Assembly: GCA_020051175.1 (NCBI GenBank)
Contig: JAGVJJ010000008.1
Coordinates: 1 to 64,000, forward strand
DNA from: Bacteroidia bacterium
Lineage (GTDB): Bacteria; Bacteroidota; Bacteroidia; 2-12-FULL-35-15
Reading direction: 5' to 3'
DNA length: 64,000 bases
Positions 35,665 through 44,176 of the stretch are shown here, piece by piece. The position numbers and the translations under genes were made by a program. Under the pieces are notes generated by a model. It saw only the letters and a list, made by a program, of their open reading frames with translations, did no database searches and was not told where the DNA came from. Every line of letters begins with the position of its first letter. Position 1 is the first letter of the stretch.

Positions 35665-38600
35665 TTATATCCTAACGCCAATCACGAGCATGTCATCAAT
35701 TTGGTCTTTATTTTTTTTCCAGTTGTTCATCACCTGTTCCAGCATATTTCCTTGTTCGGCCATATTCTGCTGGTGAATGCTTACAAGCAGTTCGCGGAAA
35801 GGCTGGTAAAAAAACTTTTTATTCTCGGGCCCGCCCTTCTGGTCGGCAAAGCCATCCGAAAAAATATAGATACAATCTCCTTTTTCAAGTTTAAGCCGGT
35901 GGTTCACAAATGGGGTAGAGTTTGCGAGCGATATGCCAATAGAACGGCTGCTTGCCTTTGTTTCCGTTAAAACACCCTGGCGAACTATGTTCAGTGAATT
36001 ATGGGCTCCTGAATATTCCAGTTCGAAACTTCTGTAATCAATTTTACACAAGGCGATGTCCATTCCTTCTTTTACTGAACCTATCTCGTCCGTTTGTTTC
36101 AGGGTTCTGACAACGGATTTGCTCAGCTCATTTAGAATGGATGCCGGCTCGTATATTTTTTGTTCCTTCACGATCTGTTCCAGCAGGTTATAACCCATTA
36201 TGCTCATAAAGGCACCCGGAACTCCATGTCCGGTACAGTCTACAGCGGCAAATAAGATTTGGTGCTGGTCAACAGCATGTGCCCAGTAAAAATCGCCACT
36301 TACAATATCTTTGGGTTTAAAGAAAATAAATGAATCAGGCAGTATGCTGCTTAGCATTTGCTGTGAAGGAAGAATTGCCTGTTGAATGCGAAGTGCATAG
36401 TTGATGCTGTCCGTGATTTTCAGATTTTTATCTTCAACAAGTATTTTTTGTTTTTCAATTTCTTTTGTGCGTGATTTTATTTCTTCTTCCATATTGTTAT
36501 ACAAATGGGCATTGTCAAGCGCAATTGCAATATAGGATGCAAGTGTTTGGAGTATTTCCAGTTGGTTACGGGTGTATGCATTTTTTTTAGGGCTTTGAAC
36601 ACTAATGACTCCAACCAATTTTTCTTTAATGGCTAATGGTAGGCACATGACCGATTCAAGAAGCAGTTTGCCTTCGCCTTTGTAGGAATTAAGGTTAGTG
36701 ATATAGTTTGAATATTCCTGGCGCATATCATTGATGAATACCGGCTTTTTGTTTTTCACGCACCAGACTGATAAACGGTTATCATCGCTCATGGATACCC
36801 AGGTGTCCAGGTCGGCCGCCATTCTTTTGCCTTCATAATAATAATTGCTGAAGTCGATGGCCTGATTTTCGGCATTAAAAATACCAAAACCAAACTCTGT
36901 TGCATCCATCAGTGAATTTACCTTTGCATAAACAGTATCAAGTACTTCACCCAAATCCTGTGTAGAGGTTATTTCCTGGCCAATTTCGTTCAACACCTGG
37001 ATGTTGTTATACAAACGTGCATTTTCAATTGCAATAGCTGCGTAATTGGCCAGTGTCCGTAAAATATCCAGGTGCTGTTTGGTATAGCGGTGCTTTTCAT
37101 AGCTCTGGACTGTTACCACGCCAATCACCTTGTCCTTTAGGATCATCGGACAAAACATGAGGGAATGCGTAAGCTCACCGTCAATTACAACTATTTCATC
37201 TACGTATTTTTTATACTCATTTACATTGTCATTTATAAATATGTCTTTCCGGTTCTTTATACTCCAGACAGAAAAATTACTTTCATTGTCCATAGTGAAC
37301 GACATGGAGTCCATTCGTTCTCCTTTTTCGTATTCGTACTTCACTTCAACTGTTTCCGTTTCGGGGTGATATATGCGTATGCCAAAAACTTCTGCATGCA
37401 TCAGCCTGTTTATGTGTTCATGCAGCTTGCTGAAAACCGTTTCAATATCAAGTGTTGACGTAAGCTGCTGGCCCACTTCGCTCATCACCTGAATGTTGTG
37501 ATACATTTTCTCAACCTCTTCGTTGCGTTTAACAAGCTCAACAGTTCTCTCCTCAACTTTACTTTCCAGGTTTTCATAGAGTTTTGCATTCTCAATTGCA
37601 ATTGCAACATACACCGCAAGATTCTTGAGGATATTCAGATGATATGCCGTGTAGGCATTTTTGCGGAAGCTCTCTACATTAATAACACCAACAATTTTAT
37701 CGTTCAGCAATAATGGCAGATAAATAAGTGATTCAGGGTGCTCGCCTGCAATCGGTGGCGGTATAAACGGAATGAATTGTGTGTGGTCTTTCTGAAGATC
37801 GTTGATCAAGATCTCCTGGCGGTTTTTGAAGCACAACACCGGAAGACGGGTGTTATCATTTAAATCGTAAGAGCTATCATATTTTATTCCCTTTTCTATG
37901 AACCCCGGAAAATCAATACTGTTGTTTGCCTTGTTGTGTATACCAATACAAAAAACATCAGCATCCATCAGCTTGTTGATGTTGCCGTATGTTTTTTCCA
38001 CTATTTTTTCTACCGAAAGGGTAGAGGTGATCCACTGACCGATCTCACTAAGAACCAGAATATCTTTGTGAGACTGTTCAAGTTCTTTATTTTGTTCGTT
38101 CAGCTTCGCCTCAATCTTTTTTCTGTCACTGATATCGGTATCAATTACCACCAGCTTTTTAATACTGCCATTTTCATTGAGGATGGGAGTGAGGGTACTT
38201 TGTGTCCACCGCTCTTCACCATTTTTGGTAATGTTCAATACTTCGTAGGTCGAGGTCTTTTTTTTGGCAATACTCTCGTGAATTACTTTCTTTATGTCAG
38301 GGTTGGAGCTGAGTTCCTCAATGGTGTTTCCTTTCTTTTTCAGTTCTTCAAAAGTGTAACCCAATAGCCGGGTTAAACCCGAGTTCGACCATTCTATTTC
38401 TCCTTTGGGTCCGCAGATTAGTACTCCATTATCGGTTTCACTGGCAACAATGGATAGCTTTTCTAGCTCTTTGTTTAGTCGCTGTTTGTAACGCGAATTC
38501 CGGTATATAAAAAACGCAAATACAAGCACCAAAAGCAATACAATGGATACAGAAATTAAAATTATTTGTTGGCGTTTCTTTTCTGAAGCAGCAAGATTGG

Positions 38601-39798
38601 CTTGAGCTTCCTTCTCACTGTTCAACAGCTTTATTTCTTTATCCTTTTGTTCAGAATCATATTTGGTGTTCATGTCTGTAACCTGCTTGTTCGACTCTTC
38701 ATCGTATATGGAGTCCTTTATTTCGGTATACAGTTTATAATATTCAAGTGCTGATTTATAATTGTTTTGTGTTTCGGCCAGTTTTGATAGTGAAAAGTAA
38801 GCATCTTGCATACCGGGGCTAAACCCTATTTTTTTACACAATTCCAGGGATTTTGTGTTATATTCAAGTGCAGTCTTGTACTTTCCCAGCTGATAATAAA
38901 TATTACCAATATTATTATAGGAACGGGCAGCTCCCTGCGGATTCCCTATTTCGTTATTTATTTCAACGGATTTAAGCTGGTACTTGAGGGCTTCTTCATG
39001 CTTTCCCTGGTTTTCATAAATAACGCCAATATTATTATAGGACATCCCAACTGAACTTCTATTCCCTATTTCTTCATTTATTTTTAAAGCCTTCAAATGG
39101 TATTTCAGGGCTTTTTCAATATCCTTCTTTTGTTCATATATAACCCCTAAGTTATTAAGGGTTGTTGCCTGAGATTGCTTCTCACCAAGCTCTTCACTTA
39201 TTTTTAATGATTTCTCATAATATTCAAGAGCTTTATCAAGATTTTCCTGGTTCAAATAAATATTGCCAATATTCAAATAACCCATAGCAATACCCGGTTT
39301 GTCATTAATGGCTTGCCATAGCTTCATTCCTTTTAAAATATTGTCGATGGCTTTGTCGAAATCGCCTCGGTTCCAGTATATTAATCCTATATTGTTATAG
39401 CAGGTGGCAATGCCTTTTTTGTTTTTGATATTCTCATATATTTTTAATGCAGCACGAAATTCGCGCTCGGCTGCATCGAAATCGGCCTGGTTCCAGTAAG
39501 CCACACCCACATTCAGGTAAGAGTGGGCAAGGCCTTTCTTAAAATTGATTTTTTCGGCATTCTGCTTTGCCTGTTCGGCATATTGAAGCGCTTTGTCATA
39601 ATTGGAAATATTTGCATGTTGCCTGCTTAGGGAATTAAGAACATTTACTTTATTAGTGTCCTCTGCAGACCTTTTTAAAACAATCAGAAGGGAGTCAATA
39701 ATGTGGGAGGATGCACTTTTGCCGGTTGATTGAGAATAACAAATTGTTGCCGGAAGGAATAATAATGAATATATAAAAAAGATGATAAATCTTTTCAT
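35665..39798 (-). CDS. TPR plus PAS/GAF sensor with SpoIIE/PP2C phosphatase (3)
   Basis: The 1377-residue sensor starts at the ATG at 39798, which gives a clean signal peptide (MKRFIIFFIYSLLFLPATIC); the frame remains open to 39843. It has 8-9 tetratricopeptide repeats (about 40-370, with YNNIGNIYYQLGKYKTALEY), a membrane helix near 408-431, a PAS domain (about 446-565) and three GAF domains (about 578-746, 768-930 and 934-1103). The C-terminal SpoIIE/RsbU phosphatase has GDFYW at 1167, DCTGHGVPGAFMS and SDGFADQKGG. The PAS-to-end part is very similar to the gene upstream-ending at 30205. The first sensor gene of this tandem set. Confidence 0.9.
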   Translation of the reverse strand: MKRFIIFFIYSLLFLPATICYSQSTGKSASSHIIDSLLIVLKRSAEDTNKVNVLNSLSRQHANISNYDKALQYAEQAKQNAEKINFKKGLAHSYLNVGVAYWNQADFDAAEREFRAALKIYENIKNKKGIATCYNNIGLIYWNRGDFDKAIDNILKGMKLWQAINDKPGIAMGYLNIGNIYLNQENLDKALEYYEKSLKISEELGEKQSQATTLNNLGVIYEQKKDIEKALKYHLKALKINEEIGNRSSVGMSYNNIGVIYENQGKHEEALKYQLKSVEINNEIGNPQGAARSYNNIGNIYYQLGKYKTALEYNTKSLELCKKIGFSPGMQDAYFSLSKLAETQNNYKSALEYYKLYTEIKDSIYDEESNKQVTDMNTKYDSEQKDKEIKLLNSEKEAQANLAASEKKRQQIILISVSIVLLLVLVFAFFIYRNSRYKQRLNKELEKLSIVASETDNGVLICGPKGEIEWSNSGLTRLLGYTFEELKKKGNTIEELSSNPDIKKVIHESIAKKKTSTYEVLNITKNGEERWTQSTLTPILNENGSIKKLVVIDTDISDRKKIEAKLNEQNKELEQSHKDILVLSEIGQWITSTLSVEKIVEKTYGNINKLMDADVFCIGIHNKANNSIDFPGFIEKGIKYDSSYDLNDNTRLPVLCFKNRQEILINDLQKDHTQFIPFIPPPIAGEHPESLIYLPLLLNDKIVGVINVESFRKNAYTAYHLNILKNLAVYVAIAIENAKLYENLESKVEERTVELVKRNEEVEKMYHNIQVMSEVGQQLTSTLDIETVFSKLHEHINRLMHAEVFGIRIYHPETETVEVKYEYEKGERMDSMSFTMDNESNFSVWSIKNRKDIFINDNVNEYKKYVDEIVVIDGELTHSLMFCPMILKDKVIGVVTVQSYEKHRYTKQHLDILRTLANYAAIAIENARLYNNIQVLNEIGQEITSTQDLGEVLDTVYAKVNSLMDATEFGFGIFNAENQAIDFSNYYYEGKRMAADLDTWVSMSDDNRLSVWCVKNKKPVFINDMRQEYSNYITNLNSYKGEGKLLLESVMCLPLAIKEKLVGVISVQSPKKNAYTRNQLEILQTLASYIAIALDNAHLYNNMEEEIKSRTKEIEKQKILVEDKNLKITDSINYALRIQQAILPSQQMLSSILPDSFIFFKPKDIVSGDFYWAHAVDQHQILFAAVDCTGHGVPGAFMSIMGYNLLEQIVKEQKIYEPASILNELSKSVVRTLKQTDEIGSVKEGMDIALCKIDYRSFELEYSGAHNSLNIVRQGVLTETKASSRSIGISLANSTPFVNHRLKLEKGDCIYIFSDGFADQKGGPENKKFFYQPFRELLVSIHQQNMAEQGNMLEQVMNNWKKNKDQIDDMLVIGVRI

Positions 39799-39922
39799 AA
39801 AGCTATTTATGGTTACAAAACTTACCCGCCCTTCAAATCCCAATAGTATAAAAATAGCAATAAAAGTTAAACTGCTTGAATAGCTTTACAGGAAAATACA
39901 ATCTCTCCCTGGTAGTAAAACA

Positions 39923-39956
39923 AAACAGCCGGTTCTGGAATTGGAACCGGCTGTTT
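39923..39956 (-). terminator. terminator of glyS
   Basis: AAACAGCCGGTTC (39923-39935) and GAACCGGCTGTTT (39944-39956) form a perfect GC-rich stem with an 8-base loop. It lies immediately after the glyS stop codon on the minus strand. Confidence 0.8.
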
Positions 39957-39965
39957 GTCAGTTAA

Positions 39966-41510
39966 TTATGCAAGGCTTCTGAGTGCTTTCTTAAAGCTTA
40001 CCTTATCATCGATTAGTTGTGGCAATGCATCAATTGAAACACGCTCCTGCTGCATGGTATCACGGTAGCGGATAGTAACGGTATTATCTTCCAGCGATTG
40101 GTGATCAACTGTGATACAGAAAGGGGTTCCTATTGCATCCTGTCTGCGGTAACGTTTTCCAATAGCATCTTTTTCATCGTATGCGCACGCATGATCAAAT
40201 TTCAGGGTGTTTATGATTTCACGTGCTTTTTCAGGGAGTCCATCCCGTTTCAAAAGAGGTAAAATAGCTACTTTAATAGGCGCAAGAAATGCCGGAATGT
40301 TAAGCACAACACGGCTTGTTCCATCTTCAAGTTTCTCCTCAGTATACGCTTTTGAAAGTACAGCTAAAAACAATCGATCCAAACCAACGGATGTTTCCAC
40401 CACATACGGAACATAATTCTGATTTAGCTCCGGATCAAAATATTGCAGCTTTTTACCGGAATGTTGTTCATGTGCTTTCAGGTCGAAATCAGTTCGGCTG
40501 TGAATGCCTTCCAGCTCTTTAAATCCAAATGGGAAGCCAAACTCAATGTCACAGGCGGCATTGGCATAGTGTGCCAGCTTTAAATGGTCATGGAAGCGGT
40601 AATTGGCTTCACCAAATCCCAATGACTGGTGCCATTTCATACGTGTTTCTTTCCAGTAATTGTACCACTCCATTTCAGTTCCCGGGCGTACGAAAAATTG
40701 CATTTCCATCTGTTCAAATTCGCGCATGCGGAAAATAAACTGGCGGGCAACAATCTCATTACGGAAAGCTTTTCCGGTTTGTGCAATACCAAAAGGGATT
40801 TTCATCCTTCCGGATTTCTGTACATTCAGGAAATTCACAAAAATACCCTGTGCTGTTTCCGGGCGAAGGTAAATAATATTGGCATCTTCGCTCACTGAAC
40901 CCATTGCTGTGCTGAACATCAGGTTGAACTGGCGCACATCTGTCCAGTTTTTAGAACCTGAAATCGGACATACAATTTCGCAGTCAACAATGATTTGACG
41001 CACCTCAGTTAGGTTGTTGCTTTCCAATGCATCCTTAAAACGCTTGTTTATAGCGTCAATTTTGGCCTGGTTCTCTAAAACACGTGCATTGGTAGCACGG
41101 AATTGAGCTTCCTCAAACTTATCAGCAAAACGTTCCTTTGCTTTATCAACCTCTTTCTGAATCTTAGCTTCAATTTTTGCAAGGTGGTCTTCAATCAGAA
41201 CGTCTGCACGGTAACGCTTTTTACTGTCTTTATTATCAATTAAAGGATCGTTAAATGCATCTACGTGCCCTGAAGCTTTCCAGGTAGTAGGGTGCATGAA
41301 TATTGCAGCATCAATGCCAACAATGTTCTCATGCATCTGCACCATTGCTTTCCACCAGTACTCGCGCAGGTTTTTCTTTAGTTCAGCGCCCATCTGACCA
41401 TAGTCATACACTGCACTTAACCCATCATAAATTTCACTGCTCTGAAATATAAATCCGTACTCTTTTGAGTGGGAAATAATATCTTTAAAAATATCTTCTT
41501 GATTTGCCAT
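39966..41510 (-). CDS. glyS: Glycine--tRNA ligase
   Basis: The 514-residue class II synthetase charges tRNA-Gly. It is the single-chain alpha2 type. Motif regions: VYDYGQMGAELKKNLREYW near the N-terminus, GSKNWTDVRQFNLMF, LRPETAQGIFVNF, PFGIAQTGKAFRNEI, RMREFEQMEMQFF and VETSVGLDRLFLAVL. Length and motif order are normal. Isolated between a sensor gene and a TonB receptor; own terminator at 39923-39956. By analogy with other bacteria this form is usually called GlyS or GlyQS. Confidence 0.97.
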   Translation of the reverse strand: MANQEDIFKDIISHSKEYGFIFQSSEIYDGLSAVYDYGQMGAELKKNLREYWWKAMVQMHENIVGIDAAIFMHPTTWKASGHVDAFNDPLIDNKDSKKRYRADVLIEDHLAKIEAKIQKEVDKAKERFADKFEEAQFRATNARVLENQAKIDAINKRFKDALESNNLTEVRQIIVDCEIVCPISGSKNWTDVRQFNLMFSTAMGSVSEDANIIYLRPETAQGIFVNFLNVQKSGRMKIPFGIAQTGKAFRNEIVARQFIFRMREFEQMEMQFFVRPGTEMEWYNYWKETRMKWHQSLGFGEANYRFHDHLKLAHYANAACDIEFGFPFGFKELEGIHSRTDFDLKAHEQHSGKKLQYFDPELNQNYVPYVVETSVGLDRLFLAVLSKAYTEEKLEDGTSRVVLNIPAFLAPIKVAILPLLKRDGLPEKAREIINTLKFDHACAYDEKDAIGKRYRRQDAIGTPFCITVDHQSLEDNTVTIRYRDTMQQERVSIDALPQLIDDKVSFKKALRSLA

Positions 41511-41579
41511 AGGTTGGCAAAATTATAAAAATCTTTGGTACAACGTGCCTGATTGGGTTCAGGTTTTATATTACGGTGA

Positions 41580-41624
41580 AAAGCACCGGATTTTTACAAC
41601 GTAATTGTTGTGATCCGGTGCTTT
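41580..41624 (-). terminator. terminator of the TonB receptor ending at 41649
   Basis: AAAGCACCGGAT (41580-41591) and ATCCGGTGCTTT (41613-41624) form a perfect 12-bp stem. A second small stem (ACAAC/GTTGT) sits in the loop. It lies 25 bases after the stop codon. Confidence 0.8.
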
Positions 41625-41648
41625 CTCAAACAAAATAAAGCCGGGTGT

Positions 41649-44063
41649 TTAAAAGCTGCAGGAAAGACGTACCGCAAATGTTCTTGGCGATTCAATTTTA
41701 AGCGGGCGTAGCGAATAGCTCAGGTTTAAGGCATTGTTTACAATGAAAGCTATTTTGAAATTTTTAGTCACATCCACACCTATACGGGCATCGATCACTC
41801 TTACACCGGTATTGTGTGTATTCCGGTATTTTTCTATACCGCTGTGCATTTGGGGCTCAAATACATAAAATATTTTATCGATGTTTTGAACATTGCTGTA
41901 ATAACGAAAATCGCCCCCGATGGAGAACTTTTTATACGTTACCTGGAAATCTATTTTTGCAATGTGCTGAAAGCGATATTTTAATACATTGTTTGTACTG
42001 TCTGTACTACTGTAAACATAAGTCATCTCGGTATAAGTGCTGTCTGTAATAAACACCTTGTTTGGATTGATGGCTTGTGGAAGAACATACGTATAATCCG
42101 CTAAAATACCAATTTTCAAATCTTTAGTTATTTTTCCCTCAGCAGGTAATGATACTTCAAAGCCGCGTACACGGGTAGCACCAGTATTTATATATTTAAA
42201 ACCTGCTGAAAGGCTATCATCACCAAATTGATCTTTGTCTCTGTCCCACACTCCATAGGTAAATTCGATGGTGTTGGTGAATTCCTGCCAGAAAACTGCT
42301 ACGTCTAATGCACCAATAAAATTATTTATTTTAAATGCCTGCTTTATACCAATTTCTGTGTTCCAGCTGGATTCTGCTTTCAGGATTGGGTTTGGGTAAA
42401 TGGAGAGGCCCGCAATATCAGAGCGCATATATTTTTCGGTAATTGTAGGAAACCGGTAGCCCTGTCCGTATGAAGCACGAAGGAAAGTGGCTTCTGTTAT
42501 CTGTAGGTTTAGCCCGGAACGGAAAATGGATTTAGAAACCGGTTTTTCATCGTTCATAATAAATGTTTCATTCCTAAATCCTGCTGATAAGTTGAGAATT
42601 TTCCAGAACTTACGGTCAAGCTGGGCATAATAGGCGAAGTTCTGAAGGTGATTTTCGGGTAAAATACCCTTGTAAGGTGTTCCGGAATGCGCATATGTTT
42701 GATTCATTACAAAGCCCCCTGTAATATTCAGGCCGTTTTTAAGTTGTTTGATAAGCTGGTAATCGCAATAGATGACGTTTGAATTGTTTGTTGTTGTATT
42801 TGCTCCGTCACCACTCTGACCGAATTTATTTTCGGTGTAAAAATAACGCGCTCTTAAACTTTGTTTGAAACCATTTTTGCCATAAAAATTCACAAATGGA
42901 TCAATGTAAAAAATAGTCTGGTTCTGCAAGGTCATTGTATGTGGAAAGGCTCTATATAAACCAGTCGTGTCATTGTCCCAAATCAATGAAAGGTTATTGG
43001 TTGAACGCATAAAGTTGCCATTGATACCATAGTTTAATTGAGTGATGTTTTTTGGGCGGTAACGAAGATTGAAGTTTAACCTGCCGGTTTTTTCCCCTAC
43101 CTGGTTATTCCTAATAGTTGTATCGTTAAATGCGCCAAAGCCCGGATGATAACTTGGCGGTCCAATAAAGCCATGGTCGTATATTCCCATACCTCCAACA
43201 ACAAGGTCTAACTGACCTATTTTTTCTGAATGTAAAAAGTTGGCATTTCCAAAGTTAGCCATGCCATTCCACCATTTTGCATCCTTTACCGAGGGTGCAT
43301 CGTACATACCCGCTGATAAAGAAACCTTTGTTATTGGTTTATCTGTTGGATATGCAGTACGGATATTGATACTGCCACTCAAAGCCGATGAGCCGTATGT
43401 TACAGAGGATGCTCCTTTTATAATTTCGATTTGTTCTACATTTTCAAGAGGGATGAAATTCCATTCCGGCCGACCGCCATCGCCTGCCAGTGCTGGTAAT
43501 CCATCAATTAAAATTGCTACCCTGCTGCCAATTCCAAAATTAAACCCACTGCCTCCGCGAATCTGAGGTTCGCCATCCAATATGTTCAAGCCTGGCGCTT
43601 GTTCCAAGGCCCCCTTAATATTTGCAGAATTTTTGTTTTCAATAAGGCTAGGTTTTATTACTTCCATGGAAACAGTAATCTCGCTTAGCTTCTGCTCGTA
43701 TTTACCGGCCACTACCACCATTGTTTCCAGCTGTGTGGCAACAGGCTTTAAATTAAAGTTGTGTTCCGTGGTTTTTAAGGAATCACCCATAACAATAAGT
43801 GTGTCGGGTTTCATGCTTATAAACGAACATACAATTGTTCTTTTGCCGGGATTCAGACGCAGTTGGTATTTACCGTCAATGTCGGTGACAGCACCATGCG
43901 ACAAGTCATTCAGATCATAAATGTTGGCACCAACTATAAGCTCTTTATTGGTTGCGTCTGTTACTATACCTTTCAGGATTCCCTGGTTTTGAGCGTAGGA
44001 GAAAGAAACAAATGAAACTATAAATGATACAGTTAAACAGGGGTACAAAAATTTGAATCTCAT
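41649..44063 (-). CDS. TonB-dependent receptor
   Basis: The 804-residue outer-membrane receptor has a signal peptide, a carboxypeptidase-regulatory-like domain (GILKGIVTDATNKELIVGAN), a plug (ALEQAPGLNILDGEPQIRGG, then NVEQIEIIKGASSVTYGSSA) and a beta-barrel ending in SCSF. The terminal F fits the Bacteroidota barrel signature. The substrate cannot be assigned from the sequence and no lipoprotein partner of the SusD type lies nearby. It is bounded by strong hairpins on both sides. Confidence 0.9.
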   Translation of the reverse strand: MRFKFLYPCLTVSFIVSFVSFSYAQNQGILKGIVTDATNKELIVGANIYDLNDLSHGAVTDIDGKYQLRLNPGKRTIVCSFISMKPDTLIVMGDSLKTTEHNFNLKPVATQLETMVVVAGKYEQKLSEITVSMEVIKPSLIENKNSANIKGALEQAPGLNILDGEPQIRGGSGFNFGIGSRVAILIDGLPALAGDGGRPEWNFIPLENVEQIEIIKGASSVTYGSSALSGSINIRTAYPTDKPITKVSLSAGMYDAPSVKDAKWWNGMANFGNANFLHSEKIGQLDLVVGGMGIYDHGFIGPPSYHPGFGAFNDTTIRNNQVGEKTGRLNFNLRYRPKNITQLNYGINGNFMRSTNNLSLIWDNDTTGLYRAFPHTMTLQNQTIFYIDPFVNFYGKNGFKQSLRARYFYTENKFGQSGDGANTTTNNSNVIYCDYQLIKQLKNGLNITGGFVMNQTYAHSGTPYKGILPENHLQNFAYYAQLDRKFWKILNLSAGFRNETFIMNDEKPVSKSIFRSGLNLQITEATFLRASYGQGYRFPTITEKYMRSDIAGLSIYPNPILKAESSWNTEIGIKQAFKINNFIGALDVAVFWQEFTNTIEFTYGVWDRDKDQFGDDSLSAGFKYINTGATRVRGFEVSLPAEGKITKDLKIGILADYTYVLPQAINPNKVFITDSTYTEMTYVYSSTDSTNNVLKYRFQHIAKIDFQVTYKKFSIGGDFRYYSNVQNIDKIFYVFEPQMHSGIEKYRNTHNTGVRVIDARIGVDVTKNFKIAFIVNNALNLSYSLRPLKIESPRTFAVRLSCSF

Positions 44064-44114
44064 GTTTATAATATAATTTGTAAACCGATGAATATTCTTT
44101 TGAGGTTAGCAATA

Positions 44115-44164
44115 AGTTGAAAAGCAAAAACATTCTTGATCAAGAATGTTTTTGCTTTTCAACT
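44115..44164. terminator. 50-bp perfect palindrome, likely bidirectional terminator
   Basis: The 25-base left arm (44115-44139) is the exact reverse complement of the right arm (44140-44164), with no loop bases; the centre is TTGATCAA. It is 13 bases after the stop of the T9SS gene ending at 44177, and an A/T-rich stretch lies in each half. The perfect symmetry over 50 bp is unusual for a terminator. Confidence 0.65.
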
Positions 44165-44176
44165 GTCACTATACGA

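Noticed and set aside
26384-39798. Calling the three giant sensors hybrid histidine kinases
   Set aside because: Reg_prop/Y_Y_Y proteins are often hybrid kinases, but no HisKA, HATPase_c or receiver domain is seen. All three end in a SpoIIE-type phosphatase.
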